30,922 bases of DNA from CALSMU01 sp963926405 (GTDB lineage Bacteria > Bacteroidota > Bacteroidia > Flavobacteriales_D > Parvicellaceae), in the NCBI GenBank assembly GCA_963926405.1, contig CAWUXI010000137.1, positions 1-30,922 of the forward strand. The letters run 5' to 3'. The translations under genes and the position numbers were made by a program. The stretch's first letter is position 1. The number at the start of each line of letters is the position of its first letter. Shown in pieces: positions 7,175-15,193 of this stretch. The notes under the pieces are model-generated. The model was given only the letters and a program-made list of their open reading frames with translations. It was not told where the DNA came from and made no database searches.

Positions 7175-9190
7175 ATGTCAGTTTTAGATTCTAAAATACC
7201 AGAAGGTCCAATTAAAGAGAAATGGACCAATCATAAGAACAACATTAATGTTGTTAATCCTGCCAATAAACGTCTTATTGATGTTATTGTAGTTGGAACT
7301 GGATTAGCTGGTGGTTCTGCTGCTGCTTCTTTAGCTGAGATGGGATATAGTGTAAAAGCTTTCGCATATCAAGATTCTCCACGTAGAGCACATTCAATTG
7401 CTGCACAAGGAGGGATTAATGCGGCTAAAAATTATCAAAACGATGGTGATTCAATCTATAGATTATTTTATGACACTGTAAAAGGTGGAGATTACAGATC
7501 GCGTGAAGCCAATGTATATCGATTAGCGGAAGTATCTGGAAACATAATTGACCAGTGCGTTGCCCAAGGCGTTCCTTTTGCACGTGAATATGGAGGACTT
7601 TTAGACAACCGTTCTTTTGGCGGAGTGCTTGTTTCAAGAACTTTTTATGCTAAAGGGCAAACAGGACAGCAACTTTTACTAGGTGCATACTCAGCAATGA
7701 ATAGACAAATTGGTAAAGGAAAAATCCAAATGTTTAACCGCCATGAAATGCTTGATGTAGTAAAAGTAGATGGTAAAGCAAGAGGAATTATTGCAAGAGA
7801 CCTTGTTACTGGAAAAATTGAACGACACTCAGCTCATGCTGTAGTTATAGCTTCTGGAGGATATGGAAATGTATTTTTCTTATCCACTAATGCAATGGGA
7901 TCAAACGTAACTGCTGCTTGGAAAATTCATAAAAAAGGAGCTTATTTTGCAAACCCTTGTTACACACAAATTCACCCAACTTGTATTCCCAGATCTGGAG
8001 ACCACCAGTCTAAGTTGACTTTGATGTCTGAATCATTGCGAAACGATGGTAGAATTTGGGTACCTAAAAACCTGGATGATGTTAAAGCAATTAGAGAAGG
8101 TAAATTAAAACCAATTGCTATTACTGAAGAAAATAGAGATTACTACTTGGAAAGACGGTATCCTGCTTTTGGAAACTTAGTTCCAAGAGATGTTGCATCT
8201 AGAGCTGCCAAAGAAAGATGTGATGCTGGGTTTGGTGTTAACGGAACGGGAGAAGCTGTATATTTAGATTTTAAATCTGCAATTCAACGATACGGAAAAG
8301 AGAAAGCATTAGTGACGGGGATTCACAACCCTTCAGAAACCCAGATTCTTCAATTAGGGGAAGAAGTTATTGAAGCAAAATATGGTAATTTATTTCAAAT
8401 GTATGAGAAAATAGTTGATGAAAACCCATACAAAACTCCAATGATGATTTACCCCGCGGTGCATTATACAATGGGAGGTATTTGGGTTGACTACAACTTG
8501 ATGACAAGTATTCCTGGATGCTATGCAGCGGGGGAAGCTAATTTTTCTGATCACGGTGCAAATAGACTAGGTGCTTCTGCATTAATGCAAGGATTAGCAG
8601 ATGGTTATTTTGTATTACCCTATACAATTGGTGATTATTTAGCTGATGAAATTAGAACAGGAACTATTCCAACGGATTCTCCTGAATTTGACGCTGCTGA
8701 AAAAGAAGTAACTGATACGCTAAACAAATTAATCAACATTAAAGGAACCAAATCGGTTGACCATTTCCACAAAGAATTAGGAAAAGTGATGTGGAACAAT
8801 GTTGGAATGGCAAGAAATGAAGCTGGGCTTAAAGATGCTGTAACAAAAATAAGTAAGATACGTGAAGAATTCTGGAAAGATGTAAGAGTTCCTGGAACAT
8901 TGGAAGGAATGAACACTGAACTTGAAAAAGCTGGACGTGTTGCAGATTTTTTAGAACTAGGAGAACTATTTGCTTTGGATGCATTGAATAGAAATGAATC
9001 TTGTGGTGGACACTTTAGAGAAGAATCTATTGAATTAGATGGAGAGCAAAAAGGGGAAGCTAAAAGAGATGATGTAAACTTTAAATATGCAGCAGCTTGG
9101 GAGTGGACAGGTAATCCTGGACAACCAAAACTGCATAAAGAAGAACTTGAATTTAACGACATTGAACTGAAACAAAGAAGTTATAAGTAA
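7175..9190 (+). CDS. sdhA: Succinate dehydrogenase flavoprotein subunit
   Basis: The 671-residue catalytic subunit oxidises succinate to fumarate. An FAD-binding GTGLAGGSAA loop lies at residues 41-50. The covalent-flavin histidine is His73 in RRAHSIAAQGGINAA. HPTCIPRSGDHQ and the segment from HYTMGGIWVDYN to GEANFSDHGANRLGASALMQG form the dicarboxylate and FAD-binding core. Length matches the type B enzymes paired with a single cytochrome b subunit. The C-terminus (LKQRSYK) looks like the normal family ending. Its last codons and stop fall inside the left inverted repeat (9186-9218) of the element that separates this gene from sdhB. Confidence 0.97.
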   Translation: MSVLDSKIPEGPIKEKWTNHKNNINVVNPANKRLIDVIVVGTGLAGGSAAASLAEMGYSVKAFAYQDSPRRAHSIAAQGGINAAKNYQNDGDSIYRLFYDTVKGGDYRSREANVYRLAEVSGNIIDQCVAQGVPFAREYGGLLDNRSFGGVLVSRTFYAKGQTGQQLLLGAYSAMNRQIGKGKIQMFNRHEMLDVVKVDGKARGIIARDLVTGKIERHSAHAVVIASGGYGNVFFLSTNAMGSNVTAAWKIHKKGAYFANPCYTQIHPTCIPRSGDHQSKLTLMSESLRNDGRIWVPKNLDDVKAIREGKLKPIAITEENRDYYLERRYPAFGNLVPRDVASRAAKERCDAGFGVNGTGEAVYLDFKSAIQRYGKEKALVTGIHNPSETQILQLGEEVIEAKYGNLFQMYEKIVDENPYKTPMMIYPAVHYTMGGIWVDYNLMTSIPGCYAAGEANFSDHGANRLGASALMQGLADGYFVLPYTIGDYLADEIRTGTIPTDSPEFDAAEKEVTDTLNKLINIKGTKSVDHFHKELGKVMWNNVGMARNEAGLKDAVTKISKIREEFWKDVRVPGTLEGMNTELEKAGRVADFLELGELFALDALNRNESCGGHFREESIELDGEQKGEAKRDDVNFKYAAAWEWTGNPGQPKLHKEELEFNDIELKQRSYK

Positions 9191-9218
9191 CTAGTAACTT
9201 AGGGGAAAGTGACTAGTT
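9186..9218. repeat. Left 33-bp inverted repeat of the sdhA-sdhB intruder
   Basis: This arm pairs with 9626-9658 in inverted orientation at 27 of 33 positions: a perfect outer 10 bp (AGTAACTAGT), a poorly matched middle 10, and a perfect inner 13 bp (AAAGTGACTAGTT). The arm is also self-complementary at its ends (TAACTAGT at 9188-9195 with ACTAGTTA at 9212-9219), so it can fold alone as a small hairpin. It overlaps the sdhA stop codon. Confidence 0.85.
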
Positions 9219-9262
9219 AAAAGACTTTAAATAAGATTAAATATGGAAAACAAAATATCTTT

Positions 9263-9616
9263 ATGAGCAAGATTGAATCTTATAAAGATTTGATTGTTTG
9301 GCAAAAGGGTATTGAGCTGGTTAAAATAATATACAAATTAACTCAAGGGCTTCCAAAAGAGGAAAAATTTGGATTAATAGATCAAATGAGAAGATGTTCA
9401 GTTTCTGTTCCGTCCAACATTGCTGAAGGATGGGGAAGAGGCTCTAAAGCGAATTATTCAAACTTTTTGAAAATTGCAAGAGGCTCTTTACTTGAATTAG
9501 AAACATAACTTATTATTTGCAAAGAATTAAACTTATTGAAAAATTTGGATTCAGTTTTTGCCCTTTTAGAAGAAGAAAGCAAAATGCTAAATTCCTTACT
9601 TTCTAAATTAAAATAA
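9263..9616 (+). pseudogene. Four-helix-bundle protein (S23/IVS family) with one in-frame stop
   Basis: The frame starts at ATG 9263 with MSKIESYKDLIVWQKG and has family hallmarks in EEKFGLIDQMRRCSVSVPSN, IAEGWGRGSKANYSNFLKIA and RGSLLELET. It stops at TAA 9506-9508 after 81 residues. Reading on in the same frame gives 35 further residues of family-like sequence (LIICKELNLLKNLDSVFALL and on) to TAA 9614-9616. The total is 117 codons before the final stop, the normal length for the family. The position of the first stop fits a Gln codon in the usual ELETQL motif, so a single CAA-to-TAA change explains the break. There is no frameshift. The truncated 81-residue product lacks most of the last helix. 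Known relatives are found in 23S rRNA intervening sequences; their molecular role is poorly defined. Confidence 0.85.
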
Positions 9617-9625
9617 CAAATGTAC

Positions 9626-9658
9626 AACTAGTCACTTTTCACTTATAGACTAGTTACT
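9626..9658. repeat. Right 33-bp inverted repeat of the sdhA-sdhB intruder
   Basis: This arm is the partner of 9186-9218: AACTAGTCACTTT (9626-9638) and ACTAGTTACT (9649-9658) are exact complements of the left arm's inner and outer segments. Like the left arm, it is internally self-complementary (AACTAGT at 9626-9632 with ACTAGTT at 9649-9655). It ends 12 nt before the sdhB ATG. Confidence 0.85.
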
Positions 9659-9670
9659 AAAATTTAAAAT

Positions 9671-10441
9671 ATGTCAGCAACTAAAGACATGAATTTAACA
9701 TTAAAAATCTGGCGTCAGAAGGACCAAAAATCTTCTGGTAAAATGATGGATTACAAAGTTAATGCTATCTCTCCGAATTCCTCATTCCTTGAAATGATGG
9801 ATGTGTTAAATGAAGACCTAATAATAAAAGGAGAAGAACCCGTAGCATTTGATCATGATTGTAGAGAAGGAATTTGCGGATCGTGTTCTTTATATATTGA
9901 TGGTGAAGCACACGGACCGGATAGAGCTGTGACTACTTGTCAATTGCACATGCGTAAATTTAAAGATGGCGATACGATTACAATAGAGCCTTGGAGAGCA
10001 AAAGCTTTTCCGGTATTAAAGGATTTGGTTGTAGACAGAACATCTTTTGAAAGAATTCAGCAAGCTGGTGGATTTATTTCTGTAAACACTTCTGGAAACA
10101 CGCAAGACGCAAACGCAACACCAATTAGCAAACACAATGCAGACAAAGCAATGGATGCCGCAACTTGCATTGGATGTGGAGCTTGTGTAGCGACTTGTAA
10201 AAATGCTTCTGCAATGCTATTTGTGGGTGCAAAAGTTGCTCAATTCTCATTGTTACCTCAAGGACAGGTTGAAAGAAAAGAGAGGGTCTTGAACATGGTT
10301 AAGCAAATGGATTTAGAAGGGTTTGGTAACTGTACTAATACTGGAGCATGCGAGGTTGAATGTCCTAAAGGAATTTCTTTAGAGAACATTGCGATTATGA
10401 ACAGAGAATATCTAAACGCCTCTATCACAAAAGAAGATTAA
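9671..10441 (+). CDS. sdhB: Succinate dehydrogenase iron-sulfur subunit
   Basis: The 256-residue electron-transfer subunit of complex II carries three clusters. The [2Fe-2S] ligands are Cys64, Cys69, Cys72 and Cys90 in a plant-ferredoxin-like domain (DCREGICGSCS). The [4Fe-4S] ligands are Cys166, Cys169, Cys172 in CIGCGACVATC plus the C-terminal-motif cysteine. The [3Fe-4S] site uses Cys176 with Cys221 and Cys227 in CTNTGACEVECPKG. All expected cysteines are present. The gene is separated from sdhA by 480 bp because of the S23-type element. Co-transcription through the element or a promoter inside it must be assumed. A strong terminator follows the stop. Confidence 0.96.
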   Translation: MSATKDMNLTLKIWRQKDQKSSGKMMDYKVNAISPNSSFLEMMDVLNEDLIIKGEEPVAFDHDCREGICGSCSLYIDGEAHGPDRAVTTCQLHMRKFKDGDTITIEPWRAKAFPVLKDLVVDRTSFERIQQAGGFISVNTSGNTQDANATPISKHNADKAMDAATCIGCGACVATCKNASAMLFVGAKVAQFSLLPQGQVERKERVLNMVKQMDLEGFGNCTNTGACEVECPKGISLENIAIMNREYLNASITKED

Positions 10442-10455
10442 CAAAAAAACATATT

Positions 10456-10498
10456 TCACAAAAAAAATCCACTTCGTTAAAGTGGATTTTTTTTGTGA
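10456..10498. terminator. Strong terminator after sdhB, shared with rseP
   Basis: A perfect 19-bp stem (10456-10474 with 10480-10498) with loop CGTTA has core ATCCACTT/AAGTGGAT, flanked by A8 on the left and T8 on the right. The A/T runs make it usable from both strands. It ends the sdh operon and also lies 75 bp beyond the stop of the convergent rseP gene. Confidence 0.95.
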
Positions 10499-10573
10499 CT
10501 ATAAAAGGAGCTTGATACTATAACCTCCTTTTATGAATATCTTCACCCGAAAAAAAGAATAAAGGTTGAAAAG

Positions 10574-11902
10574 CTACGCGCCAACTATCCAGCGATAGAG
10601 ATCCATTCCGTTTGCATAGAGAAGTAAACTAAGTAACAACACCATTCCTACAACCTGAGCTCTTGTTAGAAATTTGTCGCTAGGCGCTTTCCCTGCAACC
10701 ATTTCATAAACAAGAAACATCACATGTCCACCATCTAATGCAGGGATTGGAAGAATATTCATAAAGGCAAGAATAATTGAAAGAAATGCAGTATTTAACC
10801 AGAATATTTGCCAATTCCATTCAGAAGGAAATATTTTCCCAATAGAACCAAAACCTCCTAATTGCTTAGCTCCTTCCTTAGAAAACAAAAGGCCCATAGA
10901 CTTAACGTACTTCCCTAAAGTTTCAACACCTAGATTGATTCCTTCCGGAATAGATTCGAAAAATCCAAACTTTTCTGTTTTGTAAACCAACAAATCACTT
11001 GGCATTTTTGTATGGAACCCTAATGTTCCTTCTTCACTAACATGCGCTTGAACAACCATGTGCTCTCCTGCTCGATAAAGACCTAATTCAATAGTGGAAG
11101 CCTTATGGTTTTGCAACTCAACCGTAAAATGCTGAAAAAAAGGAAAGGACTTTCCATTAATCTCAACCAAGCTATCATTCTCTTGCAATCCTGCTTCAGC
11201 AGCTCCCGAGTTACTAGTAACATCATTGATGCAGGTTGGAACCAAAGCCTGAAACATTGAACCTCTTACATTAGCTAATACTATTTGCTCAAAATCCGAA
11301 GGGAGCGAAATGTATTTATCAGCCCCGTCTCTTATTAAGTGTATCTCTCTGTGACCATCAATAACTATCAAAGAACTAATATCTCCCAGAGTCTGAGGCA
11401 CATTGCCGTTTACATCAAGAATCATATCCCCTTCCATAAACATGTCTTCGCCTTCAATACTTTCATCGGCTAAGTGCACTCCATAAATAGCATTTTCTAC
11501 TGGCAAATATTCTTTTCCCCAAACCCACATTACAGCAATATATATCAATAATGCAAGAATAAAATTCACCGTTACACCGCCAATCATAATAATTAGTCTT
11601 TGCCAAGTAGGTTTAGAACGAAATTCCCAAGGTTCAGCTGGTTTTTCTAGCTGTTCCTTATCCATACTTTCATCAATCATTCCAGATATTTTCACATACC
11701 CTCCTAATGGAATCCATCCGATACCATATTCGGTATCTCCTTTTTTAAACTTGAAAAGTGAAAACCCAGCATCAAAAAATAAATAGAATTTTTCCACACG
11801 TGTACCAAACCATCTTGCTGGTAAAAAGTGACCTAATTCGTGTAATACAATTAATATAGAAAGGCTCAAAATTAGCTGAGCAGCTTTAATCCAAAACTCC
11901 AT
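10574..11902 (-). CDS. rseP: RseP-type intramembrane site-2 metalloprotease
   Basis: The 442-residue polytopic inner-membrane zinc protease cleaves transmembrane substrates, typically anti-sigma factors or remnant signal peptides. HELGH (His21, Glu22, His25) in the first helix and NILPIPALDGGH (Asp390) near the C-terminus supply the zinc ligands. Between the membrane segments lie two PDZ-like domains (~130-200 and ~215-295, the latter with SGAAEAGLQENDSLVEING). Further helices are at ~104-127, ~368-390 and ~415-435. Length is normal for the family. A well-formed promoter (TTTG, 17 nt, TATCTTTG) lies 19 nt before the start. No sigma or anti-sigma gene is adjacent, so its substrate cannot be read from context. 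Confidence 0.93.
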   Translation of the reverse strand: MEFWIKAAQLILSLSILIVLHELGHFLPARWFGTRVEKFYLFFDAGFSLFKFKKGDTEYGIGWIPLGGYVKISGMIDESMDKEQLEKPAEPWEFRSKPTWQRLIIMIGGVTVNFILALLIYIAVMWVWGKEYLPVENAIYGVHLADESIEGEDMFMEGDMILDVNGNVPQTLGDISSLIVIDGHREIHLIRDGADKYISLPSDFEQIVLANVRGSMFQALVPTCINDVTSNSGAAEAGLQENDSLVEINGKSFPFFQHFTVELQNHKASTIELGLYRAGEHMVVQAHVSEEGTLGFHTKMPSDLLVYKTEKFGFFESIPEGINLGVETLGKYVKSMGLLFSKEGAKQLGGFGSIGKIFPSEWNWQIFWLNTAFLSIILAFMNILPIPALDGGHVMFLVYEMVAGKAPSDKFLTRAQVVGMVLLLSLLLYANGMDLYRWIVGA

Positions 11903-11921
11903 AATTTTTATAAATGAATGG

Positions 11922-11950
11922 CAAAGATAGTTTTATATATGAATAACAAA
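11922..11950 (-). promoter_or_regulatory. Bacteroidota promoter for rseP (TTTG - 17 nt - TATCTTTG)
   Basis: On the minus strand TTTG (11950-11947) is followed 17 nt later by TATCTTTG (11929-11922), matching the -33/-7 consensus of Bacteroidota. The -7 box ends 19 nt before the rseP ATG, predicting a leader of about 12 nt. Confidence 0.6.
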
Positions 11951-12031
11951 AGATTGACGTTATGAATTAACACTAACCTATATAAAGTTAAAAATTATTA
12001 TCACAACTTTAGAGTCCAAACAGCTTAACCA

Positions 12032-13468
12032 CTATCTTTTAGAGCTTGCTTTGATTTCATTAATCAAAGCTCCTTGCGCCTCTTCGTAATTTTTTATTCG
12101 AACATAATTACCCTCTCCAATTCCAGCTACTTTTTCTAATGAAAGTTCTTGAATTGGATTCGTTTTTACTCCAACAATTGAAATTGTAATTCCCTTTTTC
12201 TTATACTTTTTAGCCAATTTATATGGATTAATCTCATTTTGATTAAACCCCCCATCTGTCGCCATTATAACTTGATTATTTCCTCCCTTTATAAAAACTT
12301 CTAGCGCTTTTTGATAGGCTTTCTTCATCCCTTTTCCTCCTGCAGTATGCCCATGCGCTTTTAACCCTTGTATAATGCTTATAATAGTGTCAGGATTATT
12401 GCCTGGTATGGTTTCTAAAATAATATTTGCGTTACTTGCGTATGAAACAATCGTAATTTGATCTACATCTCTTAACATTCCCGCTAATTTAATCATGGCT
12501 ACTTTCAGCAGGTCTAACTTACCTGTATATGCCATCGAACTTGAAACATCGACTAAAAACACAATGTTACTTGGCTTAAATTCATTTACAGAAAAATCAG
12601 GGTATGGATCGTCTTCTATCTCAATAATTATTTCTGAAATAGTGTCTTGTACTTCTACTTCGTCTATAATAATTTCCGCTGTAGGTGTGTTTTCAATTTC
12701 ATCAGGCTCAAACAGATCTTCTGGGTTATCTTCATTCTCTTCATCCGGTTTATTCGTTTCAATGATAAGCAACTCTGCTTCAGGATCTTTTTCTAATTCG
12801 ACCAATACGACATTGTTATTACGGTTCACGTATTTTACAAACTCCATGGGGAAGTAAGTTTCTGCTGAAACGACAAAATAATACAAGCCTAATTCAACTT
12901 CCTTTTCAACAAAACCTTTTGAATTTGTAATTAATTTTTCAACTGGAATTCCATTTTTAATTAAAATAACTTGCGCTTTGTGAATTGGCTCGCGCGTCTC
13001 TTTATCAATAACTGTTACCTCCAGTTCGAAATTAAGTGAAGTATTAATATCTTGATCGGAGAAGCTTGGGCAAGCAATCGATGAAATTGGCACGTGTTGG
13101 GTAAAACCGATTACTTTGATAGTTTTAGGCTCTGAATAACAGCTAAAATGAACTTCTATCTTTTCAGAAAATGGTCCTTTTACTTCTGGCGTAAATTGAA
13201 CACGCATATATATAGTGCTATCGGGAAATAACTCTTTACTTGAATATCGAATTTGAAATCGTGCATCAGCCTCTGCCCGAAAAATAAACACCTTTTTATC
13301 GCTCGTATTTTTTATTGGAACATCAACATACCTTTGGCTTGACTTATCTATTAAGCCTAATTCGTATGGCTGATCCAGAAATACCGTTTGGGCATTTACT
13401 GCACCAAAAACAAATAGAATAAATATGGAAATTAAATTTCTCACCGTAAATATGTATGAATGGCTCAA
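12032..13468 (-). CDS. Exported von Willebrand factor A domain protein
   Basis: The protein has up to 478 residues. An export signal ends at FGAVNAQ (residue 27 from ATG 13468). Residues ~30-125 resemble an Ig-like DUF1573-type domain, and ~148-225 a CNA-B/carboxypeptidase-regulatory-like beta sandwich (ELEVTVIDKETREPIHKAQV). A very acidic linker spans ~228-295. Residues ~300-475 form a VWA domain with a complete MIDAS: Asp307, Ser309, Ser311 (DVSSSM), Thr375 and Asp405 (ATDGG). Metal-dependent adhesion or protein binding at the envelope is expected; no enzyme motif is seen. The true start may be GTG at 13444: a -7 box at 13478-13471 lies only 2 nt before the ATG but 26 nt before the GTG, and MRNLISIFILFVFGAVNAQ is a more typical signal peptide. 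Confidence 0.85.
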   Translation of the reverse strand: MSHSYIFTVRNLISIFILFVFGAVNAQTVFLDQPYELGLIDKSSQRYVDVPIKNTSDKKVFIFRAEADARFQIRYSSKELFPDSTIYMRVQFTPEVKGPFSEKIEVHFSCYSEPKTIKVIGFTQHVPISSIACPSFSDQDINTSLNFELEVTVIDKETREPIHKAQVILIKNGIPVEKLITNSKGFVEKEVELGLYYFVVSAETYFPMEFVKYVNRNNNVVLVELEKDPEAELLIIETNKPDEENEDNPEDLFEPDEIENTPTAEIIIDEVEVQDTISEIIIEIEDDPYPDFSVNEFKPSNIVFLVDVSSSMAYTGKLDLLKVAMIKLAGMLRDVDQITIVSYASNANIILETIPGNNPDTIISIIQGLKAHGHTAGGKGMKKAYQKALEVFIKGGNNQVIMATDGGFNQNEINPYKLAKKYKKKGITISIVGVKTNPIQELSLEKVAGIGEGNYVRIKNYEEAQGALINEIKASSKR

Positions 13469-13470
13469 CG

Positions 13471-13478
13471 CAAATCTA
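13471..13478 (-). promoter_or_regulatory. -7 box (TAGATTTG) that bears on the VWA gene start
   Basis: The minus strand reads TAGATTTG, an exact TAnnTTTG match, with TTTA 17 nt farther upstream (13499-13496) as a near -33. It is 2 nt from the ATG at 13468 but 26 nt from the GTG at 13444, the distance typical elsewhere in this window. If used, it makes the shorter protein the real one. Confidence 0.4.
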
Positions 13479-13617
13479 TTTACAAAGGTTATACCTAAAT
13501 GGTAAAGCGGGAGAAATAGGAGTTAGAGAGAATAAATAATACCAAGTTTACTTTATAAGGTTATTATAATCGATAAGACTCCTCATCATGTTTAGTCTTT
13601 CGGTTATACTAATTCTC

Positions 13618-15120
13618 TTACTTCTCTATAAATTGAAAAAGTTCATCAGCCATTTTTCTATCATTGCTTAATCGAGGTATTTTATTCTGCCCTCCTAATT
13701 TACCTCTCGATTTCATAAAAGACGTAAAACCCCCTTCTTTTATTAGAGATATCTTTAACGTCTGTAAAATATTACCTTTTAATAAATCTGCGTAATACGG
13801 ATTTTTTTGCTGTAGCAATAAATCCATTTTTGCAATAAATGCTGCCATATCATTCGGTTTCTTTGAAAACTCAATAAACCATTCATGATAAGGAAGTTCC
13901 CCTTGTTTTGGATTAACCTGGGGTGCTACCGTAAACTCAACAATTTGTGCATCGAAACCTTTTAATCCCTCCTGCAAGGCAAATTCTACTTCTTCGGCTA
14001 TTACATGTTCTCCAAAAGCAGAAGTAAAGTGTTTAATTCTACCTGTTACGACAATGCGGTACGGTTTTTTGGAAACAAATTTTATTGTATCTCCAAGATT
14101 ATATCCCCATAAACCTGCATTTGTATTTAGAATTATTGCGTAATTAACTCCTAGCGCAATATCCTTTAATGAAATTCTATCTCGATCAGCTTTAAAAAAA
14201 TCGTCTGCTTTGATAAATTCATAAAAAATACCTTCATCTAAAACTAAAAGCATTCCCGACTCAACTTGGCTATCTTGAAAGCTAATAAACCCTTCTGATG
14301 CAGGATATAATTCTACGCTAGGAATTGATTTTCCAATTAATTCTTCAAACCTTTTTCTGTATGGTTCATAACTCACTCCACCATATACAAAGAGGGAAAA
14401 GTTTGGGAAAATGTCTTTAATCAATTTTCCTCCTGACTTTATTTTTAGCTTCTCAAAGTACATTTGGACCCATGCAGGAATTCCACTAATCAAGGTCATG
14501 TTTTCATTAATCGTTTCATCAACAATCGCGTCAACTTTCGCCTCCCAATCATCAATACAATTTACTTCGTATGAAGGCATTCTGTTTTTCTGCAAATACT
14601 GTGGAACATGGTGAGCAACAATTCCAGACAACCTACCAATAGGAATTCCATTTTCAGATTCCATTTCAGGACTGCCTTGTAAAAATATCATCTTACCATC
14701 CACAAAACCAGCTTCATTACTTTCATCAATGTACGACAATAACGCATTTCTAGCCGAATGAATATGATTCGGCATGGAGTCTTTTGTAATCGGAATATAT
14801 TTTGCTCCAGAGGTTGTTCCGGAAGTCTTACACAAGTATATTGGTTTCCCCGGCCAAAGCACATTTGCTTCACCGCTTTTTACTCTTGAAATATAAGAGA
14901 CCATCTCCTCATAATCTCTGACAGGGACAGCTTTTTTAAAATCAGAATACGTGGTGATTTTATTAAATTCATGATCCTTCCCAAAAGCCGTGTTTTTAGC
15001 CTTAATTATGAGGTTATCGAATACTTTTTGCTGGGCTCGTATTGGGTTCGAACTCCATCTTTTTATTCTTTTCACAATAAATTTAGCGAAAGGTCTACTT
15101 AATGCTGCTTTAACTCCCAT
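13618..15120 (-). CDS. GH3-family acyl-adenylating enzyme
   Basis: This 500-residue protein belongs to the GH3 (auxin-responsive promoter) family of the firefly-luciferase/ANL adenylating superfamily. The AMP/ATP-binding signature lies at residues 97-112 (LCKTSGTTSGAKYIPIT). Further conserved segments are SGIPAWVQ, FVYGGVSYEPYRKRF, ELYPASEGFISFQ (the ATP/AMP pocket) and NLGDTIKF..VTGRIKHF. Plant GH3 enzymes join amino acids to acyl hormones; bacterial members are widespread in Bacteroidota, but their substrates are not known to me. No signal peptide is present, so it is cytosolic. Nearby genes are unrelated, and a -7 box 23 nt upstream suggests its own promoter. Confidence 0.85.
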   Translation of the reverse strand: MGVKAALSRPFAKFIVKRIKRWSSNPIRAQQKVFDNLIIKAKNTAFGKDHEFNKITTYSDFKKAVPVRDYEEMVSYISRVKSGEANVLWPGKPIYLCKTSGTTSGAKYIPITKDSMPNHIHSARNALLSYIDESNEAGFVDGKMIFLQGSPEMESENGIPIGRLSGIVAHHVPQYLQKNRMPSYEVNCIDDWEAKVDAIVDETINENMTLISGIPAWVQMYFEKLKIKSGGKLIKDIFPNFSLFVYGGVSYEPYRKRFEELIGKSIPSVELYPASEGFISFQDSQVESGMLLVLDEGIFYEFIKADDFFKADRDRISLKDIALGVNYAIILNTNAGLWGYNLGDTIKFVSKKPYRIVVTGRIKHFTSAFGEHVIAEEVEFALQEGLKGFDAQIVEFTVAPQVNPKQGELPYHEWFIEFSKKPNDMAAFIAKMDLLLQQKNPYYADLLKGNILQTLKISLIKEGGFTSFMKSRGKLGGQNKIPRLSNDRKMADELFQFIEK

Positions 15121-15143
15121 GATTGTTAATTAGATTGCAGTTA

Positions 15144-15151
15144 CAAATATA
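15144..15151 (-). promoter_or_regulatory. -7 box (TATATTTG) for the GH3-family gene
   Basis: The minus strand reads TATATTTG, an exact TAnnTTTG match ending 23 nt before the ATG at 15120. A -33 element is not clear. The distance agrees with other predicted promoters in this window. Confidence 0.4.
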
Positions 15152-15193
15152 TTGGTAAAAACCCGAGAAATAATAAGGTAGAACCAATTACCA

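Larger units (their letters stand above)
9186..9658 (+). mobile_element. Putative IVS/S23-type element inserted between sdhA and sdhB
   Basis: A 473-bp block bounded by imperfect 33-bp inverted repeats carries one gene of the four-helix-bundle S23 family and splits the sdhCAB operon between sdhA and sdhB. In several bacteria, genes of this family lie in intervening sequences of 23S rRNA whose ends pair as a long stem; the same architecture is seen here at a non-rRNA site. No transposase or clear target-site duplication is visible. It is probably mobilised in trans or a relic. Classification as an IVS-like element is inference from the gene family and its ends. Confidence 0.55.

Noticed and set aside
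8635..9162. A 175-codon open frame opposite sdhA
   Set aside because: It is Ser-rich, antisense to a strongly conserved gene, and shows no domain. It follows from codon use of sdhA.
10501..10534. Inverted repeat ATAAAAGGAG / CTCCTTTTAT with a 14-nt loop
   Set aside because: It lies just beyond the strong sdhB/rseP terminator, has a long loop and no clear role. It may be a second weak terminator for rseP, but the evidence is thin.
12495..12857. A 120-codon Ser-rich frame opposite the VWA gene's acidic linker
   Set aside because: It is the reverse-strand image of Glu/Asp/Ile-rich coding sequence, with no start context.
13575..13599. Six-bp inverted repeat AAGACT / AGTCTT after the GH3-family gene
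   Set aside because: The stem is too short and the loop too long for a reliable terminator call.
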